DNA of 43,815 bases, taken from JANNGC01 sp043757045. Its GTDB lineage: Bacteria; Verrucomicrobiota; Verrucomicrobiia; Limisphaerales; SIBH01. The stretch is from assembly GCA_043757045.1 (NCBI GenBank), contig JAYVQC010000266.1, forward strand, positions 1 to 43,815. The letters run 5' to 3'. Both the position numbers and the translations under genes were made by a program. Below are positions 25,101-33,669 of the stretch, piece by piece; position 1 is the stretch's first letter, and each line of letters begins with the position of its first letter. The notes under the pieces were generated by a model. It ran no database searches. It saw only the letters and a list, made by a program, of their open reading frames with translations, and had not been told where the DNA came from.

Positions 25101-25178
25101 TGCAACCCGCATACGAAACCGTTTTACCTCCCGGTCGTTCTTCGAGCCGATGAGTTTTTTGACGATGAATCCGATCAT
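22119..25178 (-). CDS. secA: Preprotein translocase ATPase SecA
   Basis: 1019 residues, longer than the roughly 900 of E. coli SecA. SecA drives post-translational export through SecYEG. Walker A is ATGEGKTLVA, the DEAD-box-like Walker B is VDEVDSILIDEA, with TNMAGRGTDIKLGPGV and the QLRGRCARQGDPGSS region. The C-terminal zinc/SecB-binding tail (RNDPCPCGSGKKFKQCCGK) is intact. About 110 extra residues (about 270-420, KKLRPAGGGKPEHPEELE onward) lie between the nucleotide-binding core and the second helicase domain, an insertion also seen in some related phyla. ATG 25178 is preceded by a promoter-like site. Confidence 0.98.
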   Translation of the reverse strand: MIGFIVKKLIGSKNDREVKRFRMRVAAINQHEADLQNQSADVLRQKTAAWKEELSKITDNDELKRRLDEILPEAFAVVKNAARRMCGTDVIVRGHPLKWEMVHFDVQLIGGMALHGGRIAEMATGEGKTLVATLPVYLNALTGRGVHVVTVNDYLAARDGEWMGAVYQFLGLSVGCILHDQPPHVRREQYNCDITYGTNAEFGFDYLRDNGMAQRAEEQVQRGHYFAIVDEVDSILIDEARTPLIISGPAVVGIENDQYVKFKPVIESLVRNQERLCSRFLKEAEDLIKKLRPAGGGKPEHPEELEREIGLLLYRVKLGNPRSDDLKRVLEDSENIKLMNKAELSLHADQSKKDLYANKEELFFAIEEKSHDADLTEKGRALLSPQDPDAFMLPDVASAYTEIDIAPDLDPKQRLEKKQKIQQEFEVKAQQIHTIAQLLKAYALYLKDVQYVVQENKVLIVDENTGRLMTGRRWSDGLHQAVEAKEGVEIERETQTYATITIQNYFRLYLKLAGMTGTAETEAGEFLDIYKLGVLVIPTNRPIARKDKHDTVYKTKREKFTAVLREIKEIHALGRPILVGTVSVDVSEQLAKMLKREGLIHSVLNAKYHEQEAEIVSRAGQRGSITIATNMAGRGTDIKLGPGVADLGGLHVLATERHEARRIDRQLRGRCARQGDPGSSHFFIALEDDIMRLFGSDRIVKVMERVGLEENQELEHPLLNRSIETAQKRVEQHNFQIRKRTLEYDDVMNKQREVLYGFRNEIIHGDDVRDRLMDIMEEVVISKVDEFTSAEDVSEWNIRGLDDWVNLNFPLGFTEEQLTDVANNGKDSPVAGSAFDGLTPAQFAICTHIADAVRKAYELKISFEQPDALKSIERYTILSAIDKLWQEHLYNMDSLRNSIGLRAYGQRDPLLEYKAEAFSLFDELMVNIKTEVCHNIFRSASSMMAFENFLKSMPKHTQHSSVDTMGSAASAAGGNASDVVSEASEAVSKAQPIRTGPKVGRNDPCPCGSGKKFKQCCGK

Positions 25179-25195
25179 TTTAGAAAAGTGGCGCG

Positions 25196-25224
25196 AAGCT
25201 ACGGGAGGGGGAAAATGCCGTCAA
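25196..25224 (-). promoter_or_regulatory. Possible secA promoter
   Basis: On the minus strand TTGACG (25224-25219), a 17-base spacer, and TAGCTT (25201-25196). Transcription would start close to 25190, about 12 bases before ATG 25178, leaving almost no leader and no Shine-Dalgarno site. Confidence 0.4.
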
Positions 25225-25279
25225 AGACTTTGCAGGAATGTGCTCTCCGAGGGGTGCCACTGGGCCCTGGCGTTAAATT

Positions 25280-25306
25280 GGAGCGCGGGCGTCTCGCCCG
25301 CGCTCC
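25280..25306. repeat. Perfect 12-bp hairpin palindrome
   Basis: ggagcgcgggcg-TCT-cgcccgcgctcc, an exact inverted repeat with a 3-base loop between the giant secreted-protein gene and secA. Its core recurs inside the RlmI-like gene (16821-16836), and a looser version (gcgggcgtccgccccgc) lies at 34087-34103. Confidence 0.9.
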
Positions 25307-25334
25307 GATGTAAATTTCAAATTGCGTCCTGGCG

Positions 25335-28300
25335 CTACGGCACGAGCGGGGTGACGACGCGGAAGTAGCGCTCGACGCCGGGCGGGGCGATGGCGCTGTC
25401 CACGGCGATGGTCCGCACCTGCGGGCTGGCGAGGATGCCAGTGAGATTCGTCCAGGTCGGCGCGGTCAGGTTGGTGCGCCACTGGATGGAGTAACTCAGG
25501 TTGGTCTGCGCGATGAAACTGAGCACGTTCCCGTTGGTCACGGTGAACACGATCTTCAGCAGGCTGGCGGCGTTGGTCGGGTTGGTCCCGGCACGATACT
25601 CGTCGAGGTTGGTCATGCCGTCACCGTCGGGGTCGAGCAGGGCGTTGGCGCTGCTGTTCGTCGAGGCGCTGCCGAAGAAGGCCGCTTCCCACGCATCGGC
25701 GATGCCGTCGCCGTCGAAGTCTGGGATCATGGTGATGGTGGCGCTGCCGACGTTGGGGCTGGAGACGCCACCGGGCGCGGCGGAGTTGGTGGCGATGACT
25801 TTGAACTGGCTCGAGAGGAAGTTCGTGACCTGATAGTTGGTGATCGTGATGGCCGGGACGGCGGTGGTCGCGAAGGCCGACGCCGAGCGCAGCCAGCGAT
25901 ACCAGATCGGCGGCGCTCCGGTGACGACGACATTGAGCGTGAAGGTGCTGCCCTGGAGCACGCTCATGTTGCTCAGACCCGCGACAAAACCGGGCCGGAC
26001 GAGCACGTAGATGAAGGCGTTCGAGCTGACGACGGAGGTGTAGTCATCCGTCGCCATGACCGAGAAGTTGCCGTGGTGGTTGGTCAGGTTCGCACCGGTG
26101 AAGCTGTAGGTGTTGCTCGTGGCGCCCGCGATGTTCGTGCCGTTGAAGCGCCATTGGTAATAAACCGGGCCGTAGCCACTGGCGTTGGCCACGAGAGTGA
26201 CGTTGGTGCCGGGGATCACGTTCTGATTCGTGGGTTGCACGGAGAAGAAAATGAGCGGGGCGGTGATGAGCGCGTTCGAGCTGAGGAGGCTGCTCAGGTC
26301 GTCTTGCACGAGGACGGAGTAGTTGCCGTTCTTCGTCGGGTTCGCGCCGGTGAAGCTGTAATTCACGTTCGTGGCATCGGGAATGTCCACACCATTGAAG
26401 CGCCACTGGTAGCGGAGCGTGCCGACGCCGATGGCGAGGAGCGAGAGGTTCACGGTCGCGTTCTGCGCCACGATTTGGCTGCTCGGCTGGATGAGGATGG
26501 TGACGGGCGAGAAGACGGTGAGCGTCGCGTTCGAGGTCACGATGGCCCCGGCGCTGTTGTAGCCGACGAGGCTGTAGAAACCGGCGTCGGTGAACTGGAT
26601 GTTAGTCAGCACGAGGGTGGTGTTGGTCGCGCCGGGGACGGCGTTGCCGTTGACGCGCCATTGGTAGCGCGTGGCGTCGCCAATGGCGGCGACGAAGTTG
26701 GTGGTGCCGACGAGGTAGTTCGTGGAGGTCGCGGCGTTGCCCGCGGCAAAGACCACGGCGTTGGACGGATTTTGCGTGACGCTTGGGAGCAAGCCACCGG
26801 CGGTGAAGGGCGTGCCGGGCGAGGGCTGGGCGGCGACCCAGTTGGTCGGGTCATTGCCATAGTCGCCCACGACGATCCGATGCAGCGACGGGCCGAACCC
26901 ATCCGCGAGCACGGGCCACGGCGCGACGTCCTCGTACTCGACGCGGTCCACGAGGATGTAGGGCACGCTGCCGTCGAGGTTCGGCGCGTCGGGCCGTTGC
27001 AGGCGCACGTTGTCGCTGGAGTTGTCGAGCTGCCCGCCGTAGGGACCGTAGAGCGGGATGCTGGGGCTGACGTTGTACTTCGAGCGGAAGGCCGCGACCT
27101 GCGCGGTGTTGGTCTGCGGATTGAAATTCACCACGACCACGAAGCCTGTCGGCCCGATGCTGACGTTGGTCGGGAAGTCGAAGCTCACGGCCTGCGAGAG
27201 CTTCCAGGTGTTGGTGTGATGCTGCGTGTCGAAGAGCGGCACGGAGTTGAGCGTGATGTTGCGCAGTTCGATGAATTCATCAATCGCGTTGTCGAGCACG
27301 TTCGTGCCCGTGCGCGTATCAGGCGGGTGATATTGAATCTCGCTTAGGACCACGGGGCCGACGAGCGGGAGCGTGTTCGCGCCGCCGAGTGAGTTGGCGA
27401 GCTGCGCCACGAAGTCCTCGTTGCCCTGGCTGTTCAGGTAACGGCCGAGCGTGAGTCCGTTCGAGGACGCGCCGAAGTCGAAGCCGTGCGCGAAGCCGGT
27501 GAGAATGCCGTTGGTCGCGGAGAAGAGAAATAAGTCATCACCGTTCGAGCCAAGCGTGAAGCCGGTCGGGCCGCTGTTGAACTGATTTTCAAAGAACAGC
27601 GCGTAGCCACCGGCGGTGATGATGGTCGTCGCAGGAATCAGGAATTTCTTCGGGTCCTGCCGGTCGTCGGTGAGATACCAGCCGCTGATATCCACGTCGT
27701 TGGTATTCGGATTGTAGAGTTCGATGGCGTCCACGGCGGGCGGGTCAGTATGGGCGAGCGCCTCGTTGACGAGAATGGTGGGGATGAAGATCGGGGCCGG
27801 CTCGGTGACGCCGGGCGAGCCGTTTTCAAAACTGCTGTGGTGCCAGCTCGAGCGGTCGCCCCAGGTGTTGAGCGGTGCGGTCGGATCGTTGATGACGAGC
27901 GAGAAACCGAGGCCGTCCGAGAGCGGATACCAGTCGTCCTGATAGGTGAAATCGAGGATGGGTTCGAGGCGCGGGCCGACGAGGGTGAGGCGTTCGCCAC
28001 CGTTGTCGAGGCTGCCGGAATAGACGCCCGCGATGTTGCCGGGATTGCCGTAGCGATTGGTGAAGGCCTGAAAATGTTTCACGATCAGCACCAGGCCGCC
28101 GGGCGCGAGGTTGGTCACGCCGTTGGTGGCGACGAAGGTGAATTCAATGCCGTTCGTGAAGCGGAAGCCAACGAGGTTGAGGGTGTTGGTGCCGATGTTT
28201 TTCAACTCCACGAACTCGTAGTTGTCAGAGTCGTTCGTATTGCCGAGGGGCGGCGGCGCGGGGTTGTACATCAGCTCGGAGATCACGAGGGGCGGGGTGG

Positions 28301-31300
28301 TGATGTAATAGGTCGCGGCAATGTCACCCGACCAGGGCGTGCTCACGATGGGGTTGCGCGTCCCGCTGGGGCCGCTGACGGTGGTCCCGGTCAGGTTGCT
28401 ATGGTTCGGATTCACCGCCCGCGCGCGAATCCGCACGTTGTTGGTGATGACAATCGGGCCGGAGTAAACAAGGGCGGCCGGATTGGTCCGGCCTTGGAAG
28501 CCGCGCGGGTCGCTGCCGTCGAGGGTGTAATAGAGCACCGTGCCCGGCTTGGAAGACTTGTTCGTGAGCGTGACGACGGTGCCGAGCGGCACCTGGCCAT
28601 CGCCCGCGCTCAGGCCGGGCCGGTTGAGGAGATTGGTGTCCATGAAATGGATGTGCTCCAGAAGCCAGCGTTTCTGGAAATCGATCTCACCCTGGTAGGT
28701 GCCGTTGAAGGTGTGGGTGAAAACGCCGGTGCAGTTTGCCACCAAACCGTTGCGCGGACTGGTGTCCGAGGCACCACTTCCACCCCAGCGCTTTTGTTCG
28801 CGCACCTGCGCCTCGCGGATTTCGTTGCCGAATCCATCCACGATCGCGGCCACGCGGTTGGTTTCGAAGACGGAGGCGCGGGCGTTTTGATAGCGATCCA
28901 CCCAGCGTTGCCAGAAATCCACATCGGAGAACCAGCGTTGCAGCCAGACCCAGGTGTTCACACCGGAGCCGCCAAAAAAGTCAGTGCCGTAGTCGGTGCC
29001 ACCACAACCAGAAGGATCGAAGGACTGCCAGGAGCGGGGGTTGTATGTGCGCTGGTCGCCGCGGCTGGTGCCCAGGCCGCGATCCACGTCCCAGAGCGGG
29101 CCGCCCACCAGTTTGCCGCCGCGCGGCTTGTACATGTAGCCACTCAGGCGGTAGCCGTCGGCGTTCATCGTCATTACGTTCACGAGGTGCAGGTCGATGG
29201 TTTTGTCCACATCGAGGTAGTTCGAGTAGTGATTGGTGCTGGCCACGTTGGTCAGATTGTTGCCGGAGATGCCGGTGAACATGTTGTCGAGATAAGCCTT
29301 GATGTAAGTGGCTTGCGCAGCCCGCGCGGGCGTGACCATTTCGAGTCCATCCGGCTCCTGATAGTTGATGGTCATGCTGCCACCGTTGAAGTTCCGCTCG
29401 TTGCCGTCGGTGCGGTCCACTTTCAACAAATAGCCGCCGGTGAGGGTCACGCTGTTGGTCTGCTCAGGTTGGAGGACGTCGATGTCCACGCGGTTGCCAT
29501 CCCGTTTCACTTTTTCTTCCAGCACGTACAGGCCGTTATAATCACCCATGCCCCCGCCGGTGGAGTTGGTGGTGGCGGTGATGGGGCCGGAGTTGTTGCG
29601 GAAGAAGACCTCCACGTAGCGCGTGCGCGACGAATACTGGCCGAAGTCCCGCCCGAACTGGTGCAGGAGCGGGTTGTGCATCAGCGAGAGATCGAACTGG
29701 TTGATCGCGTAGAGCACCCAGTCGGATTCGGCCGGCAGTCCGGCAAAGGAGGCCTCGTCATCCGCGTTGAACTCATCCACGAATTCGATGGCCCAGCTCG
29801 ATTTCGGAAAACCTTGCGTGCTTGATCCGCGCAAGTTCAAGCCGGCGCGTTTGACCACTTGCGGACGATCCATGATCGAAGCCCGCCCGGAAGGGGTGTC
29901 ATTATCCATAACCGTGATCATCACGGAGGTGTCCACCGCAGGAAAGCCGCCGGAGAGCGCGGCACTGGCCACGGTGTGAATTATCACGATGGGCAGGGAG
30001 GAATTGAAGTTCGTTATGGCGTTGTCGATTTGGAAAAAGCATTCCGTGCGGGGTGCCCCCGGGAAACTTGTCGGCGTGGCCGGGAAGGCGCGGGCCCGCA
30101 CTTGCATGGAGTTGTTGATGGTGATGGCCCCGGTGTAGAGGAGGGAGGAAGGCGTGGGAATGTTCGTGGCGTTATTCATGTCCTGCGCCGTGGTGATGAG
30201 GTTGTAACGGATGATGTTGTTGGTGTTCGCAGTACTCAGGGTAAGCAGGAACGAGCCCGCGAAGGTGCCGCCGGTGTGCGAGAACTGCACGTCCAGCGCG
30301 GGGTTTGACCCGATGTCGTTGTGCGCGCCCGGCGTCGGCACGGCGTAGTAGCCGGTGATGTTCGGGTCCACGCGGTCGCGCCCGTAGGAGACGTTCAACA
30401 ACTGCGGATTAGGATACGTGGGATAGAACTGCGAGATGACATTCCCGTTTGGGTCCACCAGCGCGAGGTATTCGCCGCCGGCGGCGAGGCCGAAATTGCT
30501 GTGCAGCTTGGCGAGGTTGTTGGTGCGGTTCTTGCCGGAGGCGAACACCACGAGGTAGCCGTTGCCGACCAGGGACGCGCCGTTCGGGATGCGCCACTTG
30601 GTCAGGTTGTTCGTGGTGTCGGTGAGGTAATAGCCGCCGATGCCCGCAGGTGAGCCGCTGGGATTGTAAATTTCAATCCAGTCCGAGGGGTCGCCGTCCT
30701 CGTCGCGCAACGCGTTCGTGCCGTTACCATTGTTCACCGCGAGAAACTCGGTGATGGCGAAGGCTGTGCTCGGCGCGTTCGTGTTCAAGGTGTAAGTCCA
30801 GGAAGCCGTCGTGAAGGCGTTGCTCGCCCCGTCGTAGATGCCCGGCAGCGCCGCGAACGCGACGTTCACCACGCCGGTCGGCGGTTGGGAAAACTCAAAC
30901 GTGTAAATCGAGGGCGAGATGGTCAGCATATTCGTGGCCGGCGAGCCGTTGATCAGCAGATCGGCCGCGTCCACGCCCGTTACTGCCTCGGAAAAATTGA
31001 CTTGGATGGCCGTGAGCGTCGTGATGGACGAACCGGCCACGGGCGACTGCCCGCTCACCACGGGAGCCACGTCGTCAAAGGTCACGCGCAAGCTGGCGTC
31101 CAGCACCAGGTCGCTGCTCGTGCTGTTCGCGTTGAACAGCATGATGGCAATGATGTTCGTCCCCTCGACCAGTGGGCCGGTCGCGTCATTCACCACGGAA
31201 TAGCTGAAGGGCAGCGACTCGAGCGCGGCCGTCGCCAGCGCGTCGAAGGTGGGCACGTTCGCATCCGTTCCGCCAGTACAGCACTGAAAACGGGGCGCCA

Positions 31301-31739
31301 GCTCGCGCCCGTTGATCCACACCACCACGCCGTCATCCGCGAAGCCGCTCACGCTCACGGCGGAATAAGTCAGGCGGTTGGTGATGTAGAACTCGCGCCG
31401 CACATAGACCAGCGTCATGGCCGCCGGCACGGTCGTGACCAGGTTCGGCTCGTAATTGTTCGGGTCGTTCTGCGCCGTGGCGTAACCGAGCGGCAGGGCG
31501 CCCACACTCCACGAGCCGTCCTCCAAGAAGGCGTTCGTGCGCCAGGCCGGGATGGGCGTCGAGGCCTCGCTGTCGCCCAACCGGTAATGCCAGCCCGGCG
31601 TCCCGCCTGGTGTCGTGATCCGGTTGGTCGTGCCCAGCGGGAAAATCGTGATCTCCGCCGCCGTCGCCGAAAAGGCCGTGAGTAGGCCAAGTGCAAAAAC
31701 CAGCGGACGTGTGATCAGGGAGCGGGAATATTTTTTCAT
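25335..31739 (-). CDS. Giant secreted CotH-kinase / lamin-tail / Ig-like protein
   Basis: 2134 residues. Sec signal 1-28 (ending FSATAAE). About 30-215: beta-sandwich (VVVWINGRELAP); 215-310: Ig-like (VNFSEAVTGVDAADLLING); 325-440: lamin-tail domain; 480-570: chitobiase-type C-terminal-like repeat; 628-1020: CotH kinase-like domain (SSTQGFPKSSWAIEF, GLYVLEEKVKRDGNRVDID, metal-binding-like WDVDRGLG at 883-890); 1046-1116: second chitobiase-type repeat (YYTLDGSDPRGF); three more lamin-tail domains to about 1620; three or four Ig-like repeats (YQWRVNG, YQWRFNG twice) to 2000; Ca-binding DFDGDGIAD (2007) and DPDGDGMTN (2036). The open frame extends 318 codons further, but that part mirrors the ABC gene; ATG 31739 starts the signal. 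CotH in Bacillus phosphorylates proteins; here secreted kinase or adhesin roles are inference. Confidence 0.9.
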   Translation of the reverse strand: MKKYSRSLITRPLVFALGLLTAFSATAAEITIFPLGTTNRITTPGGTPGWHYRLGDSEASTPIPAWRTNAFLEDGSWSVGALPLGYATAQNDPNNYEPNLVTTVPAAMTLVYVRREFYITNRLTYSAVSVSGFADDGVVVWINGRELAPRFQCCTGGTDANVPTFDALATAALESLPFSYSVVNDATGPLVEGTNIIAIMLFNANSTSSDLVLDASLRVTFDDVAPVVSGQSPVAGSSITTLTAIQVNFSEAVTGVDAADLLINGSPATNMLTISPSIYTFEFSQPPTGVVNVAFAALPGIYDGASNAFTTASWTYTLNTNAPSTAFAITEFLAVNNGNGTNALRDEDGDPSDWIEIYNPSGSPAGIGGYYLTDTTNNLTKWRIPNGASLVGNGYLVVFASGKNRTNNLAKLHSNFGLAAGGEYLALVDPNGNVISQFYPTYPNPQLLNVSYGRDRVDPNITGYYAVPTPGAHNDIGSNPALDVQFSHTGGTFAGSFLLTLSTANTNNIIRYNLITTAQDMNNATNIPTPSSLLYTGAITINNSMQVRARAFPATPTSFPGAPRTECFFQIDNAITNFNSSLPIVIIHTVASAALSGGFPAVDTSVMITVMDNDTPSGRASIMDRPQVVKRAGLNLRGSSTQGFPKSSWAIEFVDEFNADDEASFAGLPAESDWVLYAINQFDLSLMHNPLLHQFGRDFGQYSSRTRYVEVFFRNNSGPITATTNSTGGGMGDYNGLYVLEEKVKRDGNRVDIDVLQPEQTNSVTLTGGYLLKVDRTDGNERNFNGGSMTINYQEPDGLEMVTPARAAQATYIKAYLDNMFTGISGNNLTNVASTNHYSNYLDVDKTIDLHLVNVMTMNADGYRLSGYMYKPRGGKLVGGPLWDVDRGLGTSRGDQRTYNPRSWQSFDPSGCGGTDYGTDFFGGSGVNTWVWLQRWFSDVDFWQRWVDRYQNARASVFETNRVAAIVDGFGNEIREAQVREQKRWGGSGASDTSPRNGLVANCTGVFTHTFNGTYQGEIDFQKRWLLEHIHFMDTNLLNRPGLSAGDGQVPLGTVVTLTNKSSKPGTVLYYTLDGSDPRGFQGRTNPAALVYSGPIVITNNVRIRARAVNPNHSNLTGTTVSGPSGTRNPIVSTPWSGDIAATYYITTPPLVISELMYNPAPPPLGNTNDSDNYEFVELKNIGTNTLNLVGFRFTNGIEFTFVATNGVTNLAPGGLVLIVKHFQAFTNRYGNPGNIAGVYSGSLDNGGERLTLVGPRLEPILDFTYQDDWYPLSDGLGFSLVINDPTAPLNTWGDRSSWHHSSFENGSPGVTEPAPIFIPTILVNEALAHTDPPAVDAIELYNPNTNDVDISGWYLTDDRQDPKKFLIPATTIITAGGYALFFENQFNSGPTGFTLGSNGDDLFLFSATNGILTGFAHGFDFGASSNGLTLGRYLNSQGNEDFVAQLANSLGGANTLPLVGPVVLSEIQYHPPDTRTGTNVLDNAIDEFIELRNITLNSVPLFDTQHHTNTWKLSQAVSFDFPTNVSIGPTGFVVVVNFNPQTNTAQVAAFRSKYNVSPSIPLYGPYGGQLDNSSDNVRLQRPDAPNLDGSVPYILVDRVEYEDVAPWPVLADGFGPSLHRIVVGDYGNDPTNWVAAQPSPGTPFTAGGLLPSVTQNPSNAVVFAAGNAATSTNYLVGTTNFVAAIGDATRYQWRVNGNAVPGATNTTLVLTNIQFTDAGFYSLVGYNSAGAIVTSNATLTVFSPVTILIQPSSQIVAQNATVNLSLLAIGVGTLRYQWRFNGVDIPDATNVNYSFTGANPTKNGNYSVLVQDDLSSLLSSNALITAPLIFFSVQPTNQNVIPGTNVTLVANASGYGPVYYQWRFNGTNIAGATSNTYSFTGANLTNHHGNFSVMATDDYTSVVSSNAFIYVLVRPGFVAGLSNMSVLQGSTFTLNVVVTGAPPIWYRWLRSASAFATTAVPAITITNYQVTNFLSSQFKVIATNSAAPGGVSSPNVGSATITMIPDFDGDGIADAWEAAFFGSASTNSSANALLDPDGDGMTNLDEYRAGTNPTNAASLLKIVFTVTNGNVLSFIAQTNLSYSIQWRTNLTAPTWTNLTGILASPQVRTIAVDSAIAPPGVERYFRVVTPLVP

Positions 31740-31982
31740 AAGCAAGGGAACGGCAGACGCGCAGGGTCTCGAACCAGATGGTTCGGCAAATGGCATGAGT
31801 CTTGGCGTCATGGTCTGTTTGGGTGCGAGCGAACATACGCTCAACTGTGGAGGCGGAACAAACATTTTCTGCCGCGCGAGGGTGTCGGGGTGCGTTTTGA
31901 ATCCACGGACGCCTGCGCGCCTTGAAAAAATTAAAGACGGGCCAGGCACGATTTGTTTAGCCTCGCGCCAGTTCAACGCAGC

Positions 31983-32690
31983 GTGACGGCGGACAATATC
32001 GTGACTCTTGCAGGCGTGGCGGTCGGATACGACCGCCGCGCCATTTTGTCGGGCCTCGATCTCGGGCTGGCGCGCGGCAGCTTCACCGGACTGCTGGGCG
32101 CGAACGGGTCCGGCAAGACCACGCTGCTGAAAACCATCGCGGGTATTCTGCCGCCGGTCGCGGGGCAAATTTCCTTCCACCCGCCGGCCGTGCTCGGCTA
32201 CGTGCCGCAGCGCGATCAATTGGATTCGGTGTTCATCTTCTCGGCGTTTGAAGTCGCACTCATGGGCGTGTGCGGCCGGGTCGGAGCGGGGCGGCGGATT
32301 TCCCGTGAGGAGCGCGAGCGCGTCCACGAATGCCTGCGGCAGACGGGCGCGGATGAATTTGCGCGCCAGCTTTTTTCCGAACTCAGTGGCGGCCAGAAGC
32401 AGCGTGTGCTCATCGCCCGCGCGCTCGCGGCGCAGGCCGACCTGCTCATCCTCGACGAACCCACGGCGGGCATTGATGCCGCCGCCACGCAGGCCATCAT
32501 GGAACTGCTCGCCCAACTGAACCGCGAGCGCGGCCTGACCATCGTGATGGTCAACCACGACCTGCCCGCCGTGCGCCGCAGCGCCCGCGACATCATCTGG
32601 TTGCATCAGGGAAAAATCTTGCGCGGTTCCGTCGAGGAACTGTTGCGCCGCGAGAAGATCGAGGAACTCCTGCAACTTCAGCTCACCTGA
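31983..32690 (+). CDS. Zinc/manganese-type ABC transporter ATP-binding protein
   Basis: 235 residues from GTG 31983 (a TTG lies ten codons upstream). Walker A GANGSGKT (39-46), Q-loop PQRDQLD, signature LSGGQKQR (134-141), Walker B LLILDEPTAGID and the H-loop VNHDL are intact. The similarity is to ZnuC/MntB-type metal transporters. One base separates it from the permease gene at 32692, so they form an operon. The metal (Zn, Mn or Fe) cannot be told apart from sequence. It is divergent from the giant secreted-protein gene across 243 bases with no recognised Zur or MntR box. Confidence 0.92.
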   Translation: MTADNIVTLAGVAVGYDRRAILSGLDLGLARGSFTGLLGANGSGKTTLLKTIAGILPPVAGQISFHPPAVLGYVPQRDQLDSVFIFSAFEVALMGVCGRVGAGRRISREERERVHECLRQTGADEFARQLFSELSGGQKQRVLIARALAAQADLLILDEPTAGIDAAATQAIMELLAQLNRERGLTIVMVNHDLPAVRRSARDIIWLHQGKILRGSVEELLRREKIEELLQLQLT

Positions 32691-32691
32691 C

Positions 32692-33570
32692 ATGGAACTG
32701 CTGCGCGAAGTCTTCAGTCCCGATTTCCTGTTGCGGAACTCGCTTTATGTCGGCTTGCTCATCGGCCTCGTCTGCCCGCTCATCGGCACGTATCTCGTGC
32801 TGCGCCGTCTGGTTTTCATGGGCGTGGCCCTGCCGCAGATTTCCTCGTGCGGCATCGCGTTCGCCTTCGCGCTGCACGCCTGGCATCTCGTGCCGCACTT
32901 GGAGAACAGCAGCGAGAACGCACTGGCCTTTGGCGGCTCGACGGTTTTCACCCTGGTCGCGCTCTTCATCCTCACGGTCCTGCAACGCCGTCACGGCGGG
33001 CTGGCCGACGCGCGCATCGGCGCGGCCTACGTGCTGGCCGGCGCGTTCAGCATCCTGCTGCTGGTGAAAAATCCCTACGGCGAACACGGCCTGCTCGACC
33101 GGATGCGCGGAGAAATCATCGCCGTGTCGAATGCCGACCTGGTGATGACGGCGGCGGTTTTCGCGGTCGTCGCCGTTACACTGCTGTTGTTCCGTAAAGA
33201 ATTTCTGCTCGTTTCCTTCGACCCGGAAATGGCGACGACGCTGCGCAAAAATGTTTTGTCGTGGGACGGTCTGCTGTTCCTGCTCATCGGCGTCACGGTC
33301 TCGATCTCGGTGTTGACCGTCGGGCCGCTGGTCACGTTTGGCTTCCTGCTCATTCCGCCGCTCATCGCGCGCGCGCTGGCGCGGAACATGAAACAACTGG
33401 CCATCATCGGCTCCGCGGTCGGCGGGGTGGCGGCGGCGGCGGGCTTTTGTCTCGCCTACAAACTGGATGTGCCGGTCGGCCCGACGGACGTGGCGCTGCT
33501 CGGGGTGATTTATCTGGCGGTGTCCGTGGGCCAGGCGGTGCGGCGGCGGGTCGCGCGGAAATCAGCCTGA
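32692..33570 (+). CDS. Metal ABC transporter permease (ZnuB/MntC type)
   Basis: 292 residues with seven to nine hydrophobic segments. The family line LIGLVCPLIGTYLVLRRLVF, the MGVALPQISSCGIA segment and the late GPLVTFGFLLIPPLIARALA are typical of the ABC-3 permease family for zinc, manganese or iron. It pairs with the ATPase directly upstream. A periplasmic binding protein (ZnuA-like) is not in the operon or the window, so it must be coded elsewhere or replaced. Confidence 0.92.
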   Translation: MELLREVFSPDFLLRNSLYVGLLIGLVCPLIGTYLVLRRLVFMGVALPQISSCGIAFAFALHAWHLVPHLENSSENALAFGGSTVFTLVALFILTVLQRRHGGLADARIGAAYVLAGAFSILLLVKNPYGEHGLLDRMRGEIIAVSNADLVMTAAVFAVVAVTLLLFRKEFLLVSFDPEMATTLRKNVLSWDGLLFLLIGVTVSISVLTVGPLVTFGFLLIPPLIARALARNMKQLAIIGSAVGGVAAAAGFCLAYKLDVPVGPTDVALLGVIYLAVSVGQAVRRRVARKSA

Positions 33571-33628
33571 GTCTCCCCGCTGATGCGAATGGTTACTCAA
33601 ACCCGGAGTCCCCGGTTGGTCGTGCCGT

Positions 33629-33657
33629 TTGACACTGATTTTTTCGACTGATACTTT
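33629..33657 (+). promoter_or_regulatory. Promoter of erpA
   Basis: A perfect TTGACA (33629-33634), a 17-base spacer, and TACTTT (33652-33657). The predicted start is about 33664, six bases before ATG 33670, so the message would be nearly leaderless; no Shine-Dalgarno is seen. Confidence 0.55.
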
Positions 33658-33669
33658 CGGCACAGAAAT

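Noticed and set aside
24360..25313. A 317-codon plus-strand frame opposite secA
   Set aside because: SecA is unmistakable on the minus strand and this frame has no domain sense.
27750..29825. A 691-codon plus-strand open frame antisense to the giant secreted-protein gene, and another of 424 codons at 26073-27347
   Set aside because: They have no recognisable domains, are Gly/Arg/Val-rich as expected from a GC-rich complement, and the opposite strand has a clear multidomain protein.
31740..32693. 318 extra N-terminal codons of the giant minus-strand frame
   Set aside because: They mirror the ABC ATPase gene on the plus strand. The signal peptide begins at 31739.
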